From an uncultured Erythrobacter sp. (GTDB lineage: Bacteria > Pseudomonadota > Alphaproteobacteria > Sphingomonadales > Sphingomonadaceae): a stretch of 64,000 bases of DNA. The notes under the pieces are model-generated. The model did no database searches, had not been told where the DNA came from, and worked only from the letters and a program-made list of their open reading frames with translations. How positions within the stretch are numbered: position 1 is the first letter of the stretch; each line of letters begins with the position of its first letter. The stretch spans positions 2,255,313 through 2,319,312 of the forward strand of contig CANLZI010000001.1 of NCBI GenBank assembly GCA_947495555.1, read 5' to 3'. The translations under genes and the position numbers were made by a program. This document shows, in pieces, positions 43,791 to 53,055 of this stretch.

Positions 43791-45277
43791 CGCCAGGCAA
43801 ATTCACTCATGAAGCCGTTGGCGGGGTCGCGTGGCAAGCCTTTGCAATTCTGGCGAACGTAGTGGTGCGCACCATTGTTCTGATCATCCTGACCAGAACG
43901 TTGACGCCAAAGGATTTCGGCCTGATCGCGGCTGCGCTGGTCGTTGTCACGATCACCACAATGCTCAGCGAGGTCGGCGTATCCCGCGTACTGATCCAGC
44001 GGTTGCAACTTCCCAAAGCTTTGGAACGCAGCGCATTTGCCATCTCGCTGCATTTGAGCGTGATCGGGGCTGCTGCGGTATTTTATTTCGCTGAGGCGAT
44101 AAGTGCTTTGTTCCAAATTCCCGAGCTGGTTCCTTTTATTCAGTTTCTGTCTGTCGTCCTAATCGTCAGCTCGATTTCAGCGGTTGCGCAAGCGTTGACG
44201 CAGCGCGAACGAAAATTTCGCGCCATGGGACTGATAGAGTTGATCTCCTTTCTGATTGGCTATGGCCTCGTGGCTTTGCTCTTGGCGCATTGGGGGTTTG
44301 GGGCCTGGTCACTGGCGATAGGGCATATGGTCCAGTGCATTTGCAAACTGATCGGCTATTGGTGGGCGCGGCCGCCTGCAATCGGGTTTTTGCCCGGCGA
44401 AGGCAGCAAGGAATTGGTCACAACCGGCGCAGGTTTCATGTTCGGGCAAGCGGGCAATATGCTGGCGCGCCAGATCGACTATCTGATCGTCGGAAGAACG
44501 CTCGGTGCGGTATCTTTGGGGTACTATAATCGCGCATTTCAGTTTTTGATGCTGCCAGCGCAATTGTTCGGAACGGCTGCGTCCAAGGTGCTGTTTCCTT
44601 CCATGGCTTCGATACAAGATGATATTGACCGGGTTGGGCGAGCTTACACCCGCGCAATTGGTGTCATCGCCATGCTGACCCTGCCATTATCCGGGTTCCT
44701 GATCATCATTGGCGCGGAACTTGTGCTGGTGCTGTTCGGCGAAACTTGGGAAGCGATGATCGTACCGTTCCAAATTTTGATCACCAGCCTGTTGTTCCGA
44801 ACCAGCTATAAGATTAGCGATTCAGTATCGTTGGCCCTCGGGTCGATGTATCGACGGGCCTTCCGTCAGTGGATCTATGCAGCTGCAGTTGCAGTCGGTG
44901 CCTATTATGGATCAAATTGGGGGCTATCTGGCGTCGCTTTTGGAGTGTCGCTGGGTGTCATGCTCAATTTCCTGATCATGACCCACCTCGCCATGAAACT
45001 GACCAAAATACCGGGGATGATGGTCCTCAAAATCCATCTTCGCCATCTTGCGATTTCCTTCCTTTACAATATACCAATTCTTCTGGTCGCCGAGCTCGCG
45101 CGAAATGCGGGCTGGAACAATGTGGCAATACTCGCTGTGACAACAACAGCAGCAATCGCTTACGCAGGGCTGCTATGGCTTGGTTTTCGCAGACTGTTTG
45201 GCAGTGATGGCATCTGGCTGCAAAGCATTCTGGTAAGCCGGCTTCCTTTCCTGCGACGCTTTGGAATCACGGAGTAA
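43787..45277 (+). CDS. Wzx-type polysaccharide flippase (MOP family)
   Basis: The 496-residue integral membrane protein has 12-14 hydrophobic helices and matches the polysaccharide transporter/MviN-like superfamily: THEAVGGVAWQAFAILANVV, LTRTLTPKDFGLIAAALV, QRERKFRAMGLIELIS, and LGAVSLGYYNRAFQFLMLPA. It flips lipid-linked oligosaccharide units across the inner membrane for Wzy polymerisation. No ATG is well placed. The TTG at 43787 overlaps the GT4 stop (TTGA) and was chosen; an ATG at 43721 would overlap GT4 by 70 bp. It is followed by the phosphoribosyltransferase gene. Confidence 0.87.
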   Translation: MTPGKFTHEAVGGVAWQAFAILANVVVRTIVLIILTRTLTPKDFGLIAAALVVVTITTMLSEVGVSRVLIQRLQLPKALERSAFAISLHLSVIGAAAVFYFAEAISALFQIPELVPFIQFLSVVLIVSSISAVAQALTQRERKFRAMGLIELISFLIGYGLVALLLAHWGFGAWSLAIGHMVQCICKLIGYWWARPPAIGFLPGEGSKELVTTGAGFMFGQAGNMLARQIDYLIVGRTLGAVSLGYYNRAFQFLMLPAQLFGTAASKVLFPSMASIQDDIDRVGRAYTRAIGVIAMLTLPLSGFLIIIGAELVLVLFGETWEAMIVPFQILITSLLFRTSYKISDSVSLALGSMYRRAFRQWIYAAAVAVGAYYGSNWGLSGVAFGVSLGVMLNFLIMTHLAMKLTKIPGMMVLKIHLRHLAISFLYNIPILLVAELARNAGWNNVAILAVTTTAAIAYAGLLWLGFRRLFGSDGIWLQSILVSRLPFLRRFGITE

Positions 45278-45291
45278 GGGGGCAGCGCACT

Positions 45292-45957
45292 ATGTCTTCA
45301 AATGACGTTGACCGGAATCAAGACCAGGCCTCATGCAAGCGCAAGCGTGAGACATTGAGCATGTCCGAGGCATCACACCAATGCAAACAGGTTGGCGCAT
45401 TTATATCAGCGATGGACGAACGCCCCGATTTGATCGTCGGCCTGGCCAATGGCGGCATCATGCCTGCGGTAATTGCGGCCGAAACCGTGGGCCTGCCCTA
45501 CCATATTATGAAAGTGCGGAGGAAAAGTAGCCGGATCAAGCAGCGTCTAAAATTCCTAGCCAAGATAGCTCGGTACTTCCCCAGCTTCCTAAATTCAGTC
45601 TTTGCCAAGAAGTTCAAACGCTCATTTGACGCGAAGTACAACCAGATCGAATCTGATAGCTCTGGCGACCCAATGCCCAAAGTATCAGGGCTCAAGATTC
45701 TTATTGTGGACGATTGCATCGACAGCGGTTCAACCGTGGCCCATGTGCGCGACAAAATGCAGCACGCCGGCGCCAAATGGGTGAAAACCGCCGTTATTTC
45801 ATGGGGTACCAAGCATGATTCAGAAAAGCTTCATAGAGTTGTGCCAGATATGCACCTTCATCGCACGATCGATGTGTATCCATGGACAATGCAGAATCCC
45901 GCTTATGACGAGTTCATCGGCTGGCTGCACAAAAAGGGCTTTAAACTTTGGGTCTAG
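45292..45957 (+). CDS. Phosphoribosyltransferase-fold protein in the exopolysaccharide locus
   Basis: The 221-residue protein has a type I phosphoribosyltransferase core: LIVGLANGGIMPAVIAAE near residue 50 and the PRPP-binding loop ILIVDDCIDSGSTVAHVRDK (about 140-160). Between them is an unusual basic amphipathic insert (about 80-110), which could contact membrane or a lipid-linked glycan. It is not a close match to purine, pyrimidine or upp/hpt enzymes. It sits between wzx and a HAD phosphatase gene that overlaps by 10 bp. PRPP-dependent ribofuranose transfer to polysaccharide followed by HAD dephosphorylation is known in some capsule and O-antigen systems; that is my preferred hypothesis here. 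Confidence 0.8.
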   Translation: MSSNDVDRNQDQASCKRKRETLSMSEASHQCKQVGAFISAMDERPDLIVGLANGGIMPAVIAAETVGLPYHIMKVRRKSSRIKQRLKFLAKIARYFPSFLNSVFAKKFKRSFDAKYNQIESDSSGDPMPKVSGLKILIVDDCIDSGSTVAHVRDKMQHAGAKWVKTAVISWGTKHDSEKLHRVVPDMHLHRTIDVYPWTMQNPAYDEFIGWLHKKGFKLWV

Positions 45958-46616
45958 AAAATGTGCCGGTTCTTCTGCTCGATCTGGATGGTGTGGTTGT
46001 TCATGAATTGGAAAGTGACTGCGGTAAGGAGAGCGAAATCCTTCTGCTTCACGATAATCTTGGCGAAATTCTCAGCGACAGCGAAAACGATACCGTAGTA
46101 GTCACCCACCGATCATCGCGCGAAGCCGCTCACATACTCAAAACTGTTGGTATTGGTACAGAAGATGTAATGAAAGTCATCGCTGCCGAGGACATCTTTG
46201 CCTCCGCATTGCGTTCAAAATCCTATCGCAAAATGATGAGCAAAGGGCTGCTGAAAAGCTTTGCGCTACCCATGATTGAACAGATTACCGGCCGATCGCG
46301 CAATGTTTTCGCGATGATCGATGACAAAAGCCACAATCTTGATGCTATGAGAGCAGCCGGTATCGGACTAACTGCCAAAGCGCCCTTTAAGTTTGACGAT
46401 GTCGACTACTCGACCGTCACATTTGACCTCAAATCATTCCTGAACCAGCTTCCCGATTTGCTTTCCCAAATTCCGCTGGGAGCCCATGTGGACCTGCCTG
46501 CTATGAGCCAATCTTTTACGAGTGACCAGCGAACCGGGGCCTCCACAAAATCGCTCCAAGATCACATGTTCAATCGCGTCAGGCGCTTGAGAAGTTCTTT
46601 GCCTAAGGCTAGCTGA
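45948..46616 (+). CDS. HAD-family phosphatase paired with the phosphoribosyltransferase
   Basis: The 222-residue protein has the HAD core: motif I LLDLDGVVV (nucleophile Asp and acid Asp two residues on), motif II Thr in VVVTHRSSREA, a Lys candidate in MSKGLLKS and motif IV MIDDKSHNLDAMRAAG. It starts at a TTG overlapping the phosphoribosyltransferase gene by 10 bp; a GTG at 45963 is an alternative start. Tight coupling suggests the two act in sequence. A natural role would be removing the 5-phosphate from a ribosyl-5-phosphate group placed on the glycan. A C-terminal polar tail of about 50 residues has no recognised function. Confidence 0.8.
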   Translation: MGLENVPVLLLDLDGVVVHELESDCGKESEILLLHDNLGEILSDSENDTVVVTHRSSREAAHILKTVGIGTEDVMKVIAAEDIFASALRSKSYRKMMSKGLLKSFALPMIEQITGRSRNVFAMIDDKSHNLDAMRAAGIGLTAKAPFKFDDVDYSTVTFDLKSFLNQLPDLLSQIPLGAHVDLPAMSQSFTSDQRTGASTKSLQDHMFNRVRRLRSSLPKAS

Positions 46617-46720
46617 CAGGATGCCAAATCCTGCCCTAGGTCCGGTAACCAGCCGCCCTCTCACCGGTTCAGGGTGATGCAGTGGTCCGGCCTGATAAGG
46701 CTAACGCTTTGGCCCAACAA

Positions 46721-48856
46721 TCAATAGCTATAATAGCTTTGCCGGCCATATTTTACGCCGGCAACTCGTGGGTCAAATTTGGTCACAACCGCGCCAACCG
46801 GCATTTCCTCCGGCAAACGAGCAAGAGAAGACTCCAATTCTTCGATGTCTTTGCTGTTTGCTTCGATAACGAATGCTGATGCGTCGACATGCTCGGCCAA
46901 CAAGACTGAGTCAGCAATTCCCATTACCGGCGGCCCATCAATAACAACCATCCCATAATCGCCGCTAAGCGCGCTAAGAAAGCGTTCGATATTGTCTGAT
47001 GTCAACAAGCTCACTGGATCCGCGTCACTTTCGCCTGCGGTTAACAAGTCAAAGCCATGACTTTCGGTCAATTGTCGCACACTGTCGTCCAGGGTCGCAC
47101 TGGATGACAAAACATCGCCAAAACCATCACCGATCGGCTGTCCCAGCATCATGCCAAGCGAAGGGCGGCGAAGGTCACCGTCAACCAGTAGAACTTTCTT
47201 GCCCATCGCCGAAAAGCTTCGCGCGATTCCTACCGACGAAGTTGATTTACCTTCGCCTGGCGTGGCACTGGTCACGAGAAAGACTTTGCGATCTTTTTTT
47301 CCTGTCATCCGGTGCAAAGCCACTGCGGCCGAGTAATAGGCCTCTGCTTGGGGCGAACGCGGGTTCATTATCGCGCTGTCCTGATCCACGTCCTTACCGA
47401 AAGCGGGGATCGCACCAAGCGAATTGATTCCGAGTTCGGCCTCAGCATCTTCCGGAGAACGAACAACCTTTGTTGCCCGCTCGCGAAGCAACCCGACGCC
47501 CAAGGCCCCGATCAGTCCGATTATCAACGACAAGGCCATGTTGGTAAGAGCATTGGGCGAGCTTGCACGTTGCGCGGGCTCGGCTTGATCGACGATCTGG
47601 ATTTTTTCGCCAGGTGCATCAGATGCTGCAGCGACTTCCGTATAGCGCTCAAGTAGGCCGTCATAAAATGCGCGATTTGTGTCAACTTCGCGCTGCAAAG
47701 AGTTGAAATCAACACTGCGTTCCCGCTCCGCCATTGCCGAGCGGCGCAATTGCCCGATGGCGCCTTCCAGTTGGCGTTCAGCACGGGCAGAAGCCTGATA
47801 GCGATTGCGATAGGACTGTTTGATATTAGCAGCTAGCCGATCAATTTGAGCATCAATTTCGGTGCGTTTTACACTGGCCCGATTTGCCCCCGGATAGGCA
47901 TCGGTGAATTGCTCACGCTCATCGGCCATTTGCACGTCAAGTTCGGCTCGTTGCGCCATCAAGTCCTGAACCGCACGGTTGCCTTGGACTTCGGGCAAGG
48001 CCATCGCATCAAGGTCCTCGATTTGGCGCCACTGCTGCTCTGCCTCGATCCGCCGCGCGGTGGCATCAGCCAAAGAATTGGTCAATTGGCCCAGCTGTTG
48101 CGCTCTGAGCGATCCGCCGCGATCGCCTCCTGAGCCCGCACCTGCGACGATTGTTGTCGTCAAATCGGCATTGCGAGCATAGGCTAACATGGCTCGTTCA
48201 GAGCTCTCCAGCTTTTCCTTTGCTTCGGCCAATTGACCGGTCAGAAACTGCTGCGCTTGCGCTGCGTCTTCTGATCTCGACAAGAGATTGTTCGATGACA
48301 TTTGTTCAGCATATGCATTCGCAATATCTGCCGATACCGTTGCGTCAAAGCTGGTGTAGGTGATCTGCGCGATACGGGTGTTCAGACCTAGTGCAGCGGT
48401 CACGTTATCCTGTAGCTCAGAAATAATGGCTTCACGTGTTGCGCCTCCGTCAACATCGTCAAGTCCCATCGCTTCCAGAAAGCGCTCATTAGATGCAATA
48501 TCAAGCCGAGTAGCAACCCCTTCCGCCGTGGTTCGGCTGAGAATGCGGTCGAGTTGGGTCTGCAAGAAGCGTTCGCTCTCTTGGACCCGGATTTCGGGCT
48601 GGATTTCGCCGTCAGGAATAATTGAGGGGCGTTCTTGGTTCAGCTGGATCGTGGCCAGTGAGGTGTAGCGCGGCGTGGTCAGCAAAGTCGCCAGTAAGCC
48701 GATAAGGAGCGCACCTCCGATGAGGCCAAGGAAAATATATCGCTGACGGTACAAAACAGCCATCGCTTTGCTCAACGTAACTGATCGTCCGGCACGTTTG
48801 CGACGCGAAGTCGTGTGCAACTGCGCGCGCCCTGCTGCTGCTGATTGAGTGTTCAT
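46721..48856 (-). CDS. Polysaccharide co-polymerase with tyrosine autokinase domain (Wzz/BY-kinase)
   Basis: The 711-residue protein combines an N-terminal Wzz chain-length domain (first membrane helix about 38-60, then ATIQLNQERPSII), long periplasmic coiled coils (about 200-420), a second membrane helix (LTNMALSLIIGLIGALGVGL), and a cytoplasmic BY-kinase. Kinase motifs are Walker A TPGEGKSTSS, Walker A' KKVLLVDGDLRRP and Walker B MVVIDGPPV. The C-terminus has the Tyr cluster YGRQSYYSY for autophosphorylation. It controls polymer length and export with the Wza-type protein encoded 45 bp downstream. Confidence 0.94.
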   Translation of the reverse strand: MNTQSAAAGRAQLHTTSRRKRAGRSVTLSKAMAVLYRQRYIFLGLIGGALLIGLLATLLTTPRYTSLATIQLNQERPSIIPDGEIQPEIRVQESERFLQTQLDRILSRTTAEGVATRLDIASNERFLEAMGLDDVDGGATREAIISELQDNVTAALGLNTRIAQITYTSFDATVSADIANAYAEQMSSNNLLSRSEDAAQAQQFLTGQLAEAKEKLESSERAMLAYARNADLTTTIVAGAGSGGDRGGSLRAQQLGQLTNSLADATARRIEAEQQWRQIEDLDAMALPEVQGNRAVQDLMAQRAELDVQMADEREQFTDAYPGANRASVKRTEIDAQIDRLAANIKQSYRNRYQASARAERQLEGAIGQLRRSAMAERERSVDFNSLQREVDTNRAFYDGLLERYTEVAAASDAPGEKIQIVDQAEPAQRASSPNALTNMALSLIIGLIGALGVGLLRERATKVVRSPEDAEAELGINSLGAIPAFGKDVDQDSAIMNPRSPQAEAYYSAAVALHRMTGKKDRKVFLVTSATPGEGKSTSSVGIARSFSAMGKKVLLVDGDLRRPSLGMMLGQPIGDGFGDVLSSSATLDDSVRQLTESHGFDLLTAGESDADPVSLLTSDNIERFLSALSGDYGMVVIDGPPVMGIADSVLLAEHVDASAFVIEANSKDIEELESSLARLPEEMPVGAVVTKFDPRVAGVKYGRQSYYSY

Positions 48857-48901
48857 TGCATTCCCCCTGAAGCGCCACGCGCCAGTAAATTCGCTGTCAT
48901 C

Positions 48902-49573
48902 TTAAAAGATCCGGAATATATTGAAGATCGGCGCAGCGAAGTATTCCTGATAGGCCGAGGCAACTTCGTTGATGCCGACGACAATCCTGTCACCAGCGAT
49001 GATTGCGGGATCGGCATCGATGCCTGCCCTGATACGCTGGAGGTCAAAGCGGGCACCTTGGACTTGTCCGCCGACTTCACGGAAGACAAATATCTCATCC
49101 AGATCAGCAACGTTGGTAGGGCTTTCTGCCATGGCAAGCGCCTCGAGCAGAGATGCATTGCCTCTGATGTCAAAGACACCCGGTTGATTGACGGCGCCTT
49201 CAACAATGATGCGTTGGCTGATTGAATTAACGCTAACCGTGACGTTGGGATCAATAATATAGGTTGCAAACTTGATTTCGAGCTCGCTTTCCAGTTGATC
49301 AGGAGATTTTCCGGCAGCAGAAACGGAACCCAAAAGTGGCAATGGCAAACGCCCCGCTGGATCGACTGTCGCTTCCTCAACCGTCAGTTCCGGGTGCTGG
49401 AAAACGCTGACGTTGACCGTGTCCAATGGGCCAATAAGGTAACTGGCCGGCCTGACTGCCACCCCTTCAGGAGCGATCGTTGAATAGGCCGATGGACCTT
49501 TGGGTAGGGGGCTGTTTACGGCGCAACCCGTGCAAGCTGCGAACAAAGTTAAAGCCATCATCTTGCGCATCAT
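48902..49573 (-). CDS. Wza/GumB-type polysaccharide export lipoprotein
   Basis: The 223-residue outer-membrane export channel protein has a lipoprotein signal peptide (MMRKMMALTLFAACTGCAVN), with lipidation at one of the two Cys. The polysaccharide-export domain follows: YLIGPLDTVNVSVFQHPELT, then PLLGSVSAAGKSPDQLE and two SLBB-type repeats with VNSISQRIIVEGAVNQPGVF. ATG 49573 has GGACC upstream and opens the signal peptide. It lies between the sugar transferase gene (upstream, 64 bp) and the BY-kinase gene, forming a three-gene minus-strand operon for initiation and export. Confidence 0.93.
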   Translation of the reverse strand: MMRKMMALTLFAACTGCAVNSPLPKGPSAYSTIAPEGVAVRPASYLIGPLDTVNVSVFQHPELTVEEATVDPAGRLPLPLLGSVSAAGKSPDQLESELEIKFATYIIDPNVTVSVNSISQRIIVEGAVNQPGVFDIRGNASLLEALAMAESPTNVADLDEIFVFREVGGQVQGARFDLQRIRAGIDADPAIIAGDRIVVGINEVASAYQEYFAAPIFNIFRIF

Positions 49574-49637
49574 CGGCTGGTCCAATTCATATTTGTTGGC
49601 TGAAGTGATTTGTCTGGTTGGTCGTTGCAAAAGCATG

Positions 49638-50357
49638 TCAGTAGACCCCTTCGAAGCTCAGAATGGCGCCGGGTGTCTTGCTCATAACCCACAAATCGAG
49701 GAGCAAATTTTGTTTCCGCGCATAAACAACATCAAGCGCAACGCGCCGGCGATACGTTGTGGCATTGCGGCCGCTGACCTGCCACATCCCAGTGAGCCCC
49801 GGTCTGACGCTGCAATAAGCGTCAAAATATCGACCGTAACGCGCCACTTCTTTGCCTACAATCGGACGCGGGCCAACAATGCTCATGTCTCCGCGCAACA
49901 CGTTGAAGAATTGCGGAAGCTCGTCCAGGCTGCTCAAACGAAGAAAATTGCCAATCGATGTAACACGCGGATCGACGGTCAGTTTTTGTAGTTCGTTCCA
50001 ACTCTTCTGCGCACCTGCATCGCCTTTCAAGACCTCAGCCAAGCGCCCGTCGGCATCGACCACCATAGTCCGGAATTTCAGACACCGAAACGTCCGTCCA
50101 TAGAGCCCGATACGCTCTTGCGAGAAAAGAACCGGGCCTGGATCAAAAACCTTTATCAGCAACGCAACGATAAGCATCAGCGGGCCAAAGAACAGCAGCG
50201 CGATCAGGGCCAAAAGGACGTCCAAGATACGCTTGATATTGCCTAGCGGCGCTCTGCTGCTAAGCGCGTTATCGCCTGTGTAATTTATTGTGTCTTCGTC
50301 AGGGCGATGGAACATTTCCATCGCTGCGATCCCCGAAGTCGATCTAAATTCCGACAT
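49638..50357 (-). CDS. Undecaprenyl-phosphate sugar phosphotransferase (WbaP/ExoY type)
   Basis: The 239-residue enzyme starts polysaccharide synthesis by moving a hexose-1-phosphate, probably Gal or Glc, onto undecaprenyl phosphate. It has one membrane helix (ILDVLLALIALLFFGPLMLI) followed by the catalytic signature FDPGPVLFSQERIG, FRCLKFRTMVVDAD, LSSLDELPQFFNVL, GDMSIVGPRPIV, and a conserved PGLTGMWQVSGRN. The short form without the extra N-terminal helices is ExoY-like. ATG 50357 has GGGGGC upstream. It is the first gene of the minus-strand export operon. Confidence 0.94.
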   Translation of the reverse strand: MSEFRSTSGIAAMEMFHRPDEDTINYTGDNALSSRAPLGNIKRILDVLLALIALLFFGPLMLIVALLIKVFDPGPVLFSQERIGLYGRTFRCLKFRTMVVDADGRLAEVLKGDAGAQKSWNELQKLTVDPRVTSIGNFLRLSSLDELPQFFNVLRGDMSIVGPRPIVGKEVARYGRYFDAYCSVRPGLTGMWQVSGRNATTYRRRVALDVVYARKQNLLLDLWVMSKTPGAILSFEGVY

Positions 50358-51185
50358 TTTGCCCCCAAATCGGTACAATTCCCATCGCAATCCTTTGAAT
50401 GGACTGGCTATTGAACGGAGCAGCATGAAGCAGAAATTTAAGCAGCTCATCGCCCGGCAACAAAATGTTGCTAAACTTTGCCCAGACCAGAAATCGGCCA
50501 AATGGCAGATCTATGGCAAAGTCTTTTAGTTACATCGCGACTCACGCGCGTTTTTGAGCGACTCGTAAGTTACGGTTAACATGCGGATTTTGAGCCGTAA
50601 ACCTGTTAGCTAATTTACAGATAACGGGATTGGAGGCAAAGCTTGTGCTTTGGCTGTGCCAAATTGGGTCAAATCGGCAGGCGAGCGTTTTGTCTCTTAG
50701 TCGGACGAATGTCGATCCGGAGTAGTCCTTAGGCTGGAACCGCACCAAAGACCGGTGTTAGGCCGCCAAACCAGGAGTTCAGATTATGACTACAGACAGG
50801 GCTGGCAGGATTGTCCAGGCGATCACTGCGAGAACCAATGCATTGATTACTCGTGCCACTCGCGGCCATTTTCGCGGCCCAAACGGTTCACCATATCGCG
50901 TGCGATGAAAGTCCTGACAAAAAAGAAAACTCAGCGATCCTTGTGCCAAATGTGGCATCAATAGCTCTCCACCAACTACAACCCGATTTTTCCGTCACAC
51001 CCTTACAGGCAATGCCTCTAGGGGGCGCATTGTGATCGACTAATCGTTTTTCTTATTGTGATAATCTAGCAATAATTGCTGTTCGCAACAAGTATTGAGG
51101 CGCAATCCGCCTTTGCCTAAATTTGTCCTTGGGGATAAGTCTGCCCCCACCAGAAGTAGCGATAGCGCAGGATTGGATAGTATGA
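50358..51185. other. Intergenic region between divergent exopolysaccharide transcripts
   Basis: These roughly 830 bases separate the sugar-transferase operon on minus from the phosphatase gene on plus. I see no convincing large gene. TTACGG (50570-50575) and CCGTAA (50595-50600) form an inverted repeat that may be an operator. One small frame with a good ribosome-binding site lies at 50786. It is probably a regulatory region with promoters for both directions. Confidence 0.5.
50786..50908 (+). CDS. Possible small basic peptide
   Basis: ATG 50786 is preceded by CCAGGAG at good spacing and encodes 40 residues, Arg- and Thr-rich (TDRAGRIVQAITARTNALI; ending SPYRVR). No family is recognised and there is no signal or membrane helix. 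It lies in the regulatory gap of the exopolysaccharide locus. It could be a real small protein or a chance frame. Confidence 0.3.
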   Translation: MTTDRAGRIVQAITARTNALITRATRGHFRGPNGSPYRVR

Positions 51186-52043
51186 GTGATGCAGAATTGG
51201 CGTTTCTGGCTCAATAAACTGATTGACCTTAGCCGAAGGGCGGGCAGCGCGCTGTCGTTAGCTTTCACCTTATCAAGCAGAAAACTGCGCAAAATATGGC
51301 TCAATCGTTCCAAGCATGCTGTCGGCACGCAAGCTGGCGAGCGCATCTATGCTATTGGCGATGTCCATGGCCGAGCCGACCTGTTCCAATCTCTTTTGAA
51401 AATAATTCAAGCAGACGGAAAACAAAGAGGTCAGATTTCAACTCGCATTATCATGCTGGGCGATCTCATCGATAGAGGAAAGTCGTCCAAGCAAGTCCTC
51501 GAACTTGTGCGGCATTTTGAGGGCAAGATCGAGGGTTTCGTGGTGCTCGCTGGCAACCATGAAGAAATGCTGATCGAAAGCGCACGGGGCAATGGAACAG
51601 TGCAGAATTTGTGGCTCGATAATGGTGGCATCGCCACGTTGGGTAGCTTTGGCGTCGACGTAAAGGACCTTCGCGATAAAGAGCCCAGCCAGATTGGCGA
51701 GTGCATTACCAAAGCGATAGGTGAAGACACATTGGCCTGGATAAATGGTCTACCAACCACTTTCCGCTCAGGGGATTATTTGTTCTGCCACGCTGGAATT
51801 CGTCCAGGAGTGCCTATCCGCAAACAGAAGCGCGAAGACCTGCTTTGGATCAGGGATGAGTTTCTCGATAGCACCGAAGAATTTGGCATCGTAGTGGTGC
51901 ACGGCCACACCGAAACTTTGAATGTCGAAGAACTGCCAAATCGTATAAATATTGACACTGCCGCTTACCGCACAGGCTGCCTTACGGCGCTGGCGCTGGA
52001 GGGTGAAGATCGTTGGTTATTGCAAGCGATCGATTCTGGCTGA
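51186..52043 (+). CDS. PPP-family metallophosphoesterase (protein phosphatase-like)
   Basis: The 285-residue protein has all metal-binding motifs of the PPP phosphatase family: GDVHG in IYAIGDVHGRADL, GDLIDRGK, LAGNHEEML, a His in LFCHAGIRPG and a final HGHTETLN. About 55 residues precede the core, with basic and hydrophobic character. The start is GTG 51186 or ATG 51189. It may dephosphorylate the BY-kinase or another protein in polymer regulation. Bacterial PPP enzymes also act on small phosphates such as diadenosine polyphosphates. A degenerate hairpin follows the stop. Confidence 0.88.
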   Translation: MMQNWRFWLNKLIDLSRRAGSALSLAFTLSSRKLRKIWLNRSKHAVGTQAGERIYAIGDVHGRADLFQSLLKIIQADGKQRGQISTRIIMLGDLIDRGKSSKQVLELVRHFEGKIEGFVVLAGNHEEMLIESARGNGTVQNLWLDNGGIATLGSFGVDVKDLRDKEPSQIGECITKAIGEDTLAWINGLPTTFRSGDYLFCHAGIRPGVPIRKQKREDLLWIRDEFLDSTEEFGIVVVHGHTETLNVEELPNRINIDTAAYRTGCLTALALEGEDRWLLQAIDSG

Positions 52044-52070
52044 GCCCAACAGGAAAAAATGCGTTGGGGG

Positions 52071-53045
52071 CTAAACTGACTTTCGGTTGGTCAGGCGCGA
52101 CCAATTCATCAGGCGCATGAAGGACGATCCGAGCAACGCAAGCATTGCTGGCAAATCCGATATTCCCAGTGCGGCAAGATTGGTCCTGGCATAGCCAAGC
52201 CGTTTCATCGCCGGTCCGGCAAACAATTCCACGAACGCTGCATCCTGCTCACTCAATTCGTCCCGCCAAGAATGAATTCTAGTCTCAATTGGGTCGTGAG
52301 AGATATTGCGATGAAGATGTTGCTGAGCTTCTGGGATGAGGTTGACGAGCTCGCCTGAAGCCCGCCCCTCATTCGAAGCAAAGCGATCAGGATCAATCTC
52401 CAGAAACTCCGCAATATTTCTTAGCTGCATCTGGTTGTCCGTGATCAGATCCTCGTATCTGACCGTCAAACCGTGTGGCTTGACCGCCAACTTATGCTGC
52501 AGATACGCAGCCTCGCGCCAGCGCAACCCTGCGACTATTGGGTTATCTTGCATCGGTCGGTTGGTGCGTGAGGACAGGCTTTTACGTTGAGAGGCGAACA
52601 TAGCGCGCGGATCGCGCAACAGAAAAAGAGCCGATGCGCGCCTCGCGCGTTGCAACTCATCATATCCCCGCTCTTGAAACAGCTCTTGAAAGAAGTGTCC
52701 TTTTACCACCACCAGCCGAGCCTCGGGACGGTGTTGATCGGCAAAGCAATCGCACAATGTGTAGAGCAATTCTATTTCATCTGTTGCGCTGGATGCCTTT
52801 TGACGAAAAGCTTCTGGATCGACTTGCCAGGACGACAGCTTTGGGTCGCGAGAGAGGCCAGCTGTGATGAGATCAATCCGGTCGGTGAGCGACAAGTCAT
52901 CACCTGCCAAACCTAACATGCGATGGATCACAGTGTGGCCTTCGGGGGTTACCGCGACATCGGCATGGGCGCTGAGTTGGTTGGCCAGAAAAGTCGAGCC
53001 TGACCTGTTCTGATAGATCAGGAAGAGAATGTCCCGTTTCGCCAT
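52071..53045 (-). CDS. Sulfotransferase (PAPS-dependent)
   Basis: The 324-residue enzyme probably moves sulfate from PAPS to a carbohydrate. The 5'-phosphosulfate-binding loop is FLIYQNRSGSTFLANQL at the N-terminus, and the 3'-phosphate-binding segment is LFLLRDPRAMFASQRKSLSS around residue 145. The region TVRYEDLITDNQMQLRNIAE matches the conserved sulfotransferase C-terminal part. It is co-oriented with a second sulfotransferase gene 10 bp upstream. Both lie inside the exopolysaccharide locus, so they may sulfate the polymer. Confidence 0.85.
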   Translation of the reverse strand: MAKRDILFLIYQNRSGSTFLANQLSAHADVAVTPEGHTVIHRMLGLAGDDLSLTDRIDLITAGLSRDPKLSSWQVDPEAFRQKASSATDEIELLYTLCDCFADQHRPEARLVVVKGHFFQELFQERGYDELQRARRASALFLLRDPRAMFASQRKSLSSRTNRPMQDNPIVAGLRWREAAYLQHKLAVKPHGLTVRYEDLITDNQMQLRNIAEFLEIDPDRFASNEGRASGELVNLIPEAQQHLHRNISHDPIETRIHSWRDELSEQDAAFVELFAGPAMKRLGYARTNLAALGISDLPAMLALLGSSFMRLMNWSRLTNRKSV

Positions 53046-53055
53046 GGTGTGGGGC

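Noticed and set aside
46617..46720. Hairpin CAGGAT/ATCCTG after the HAD gene as a terminator
   Set aside because: The stem is only 6 bp and no T-run follows on either strand.
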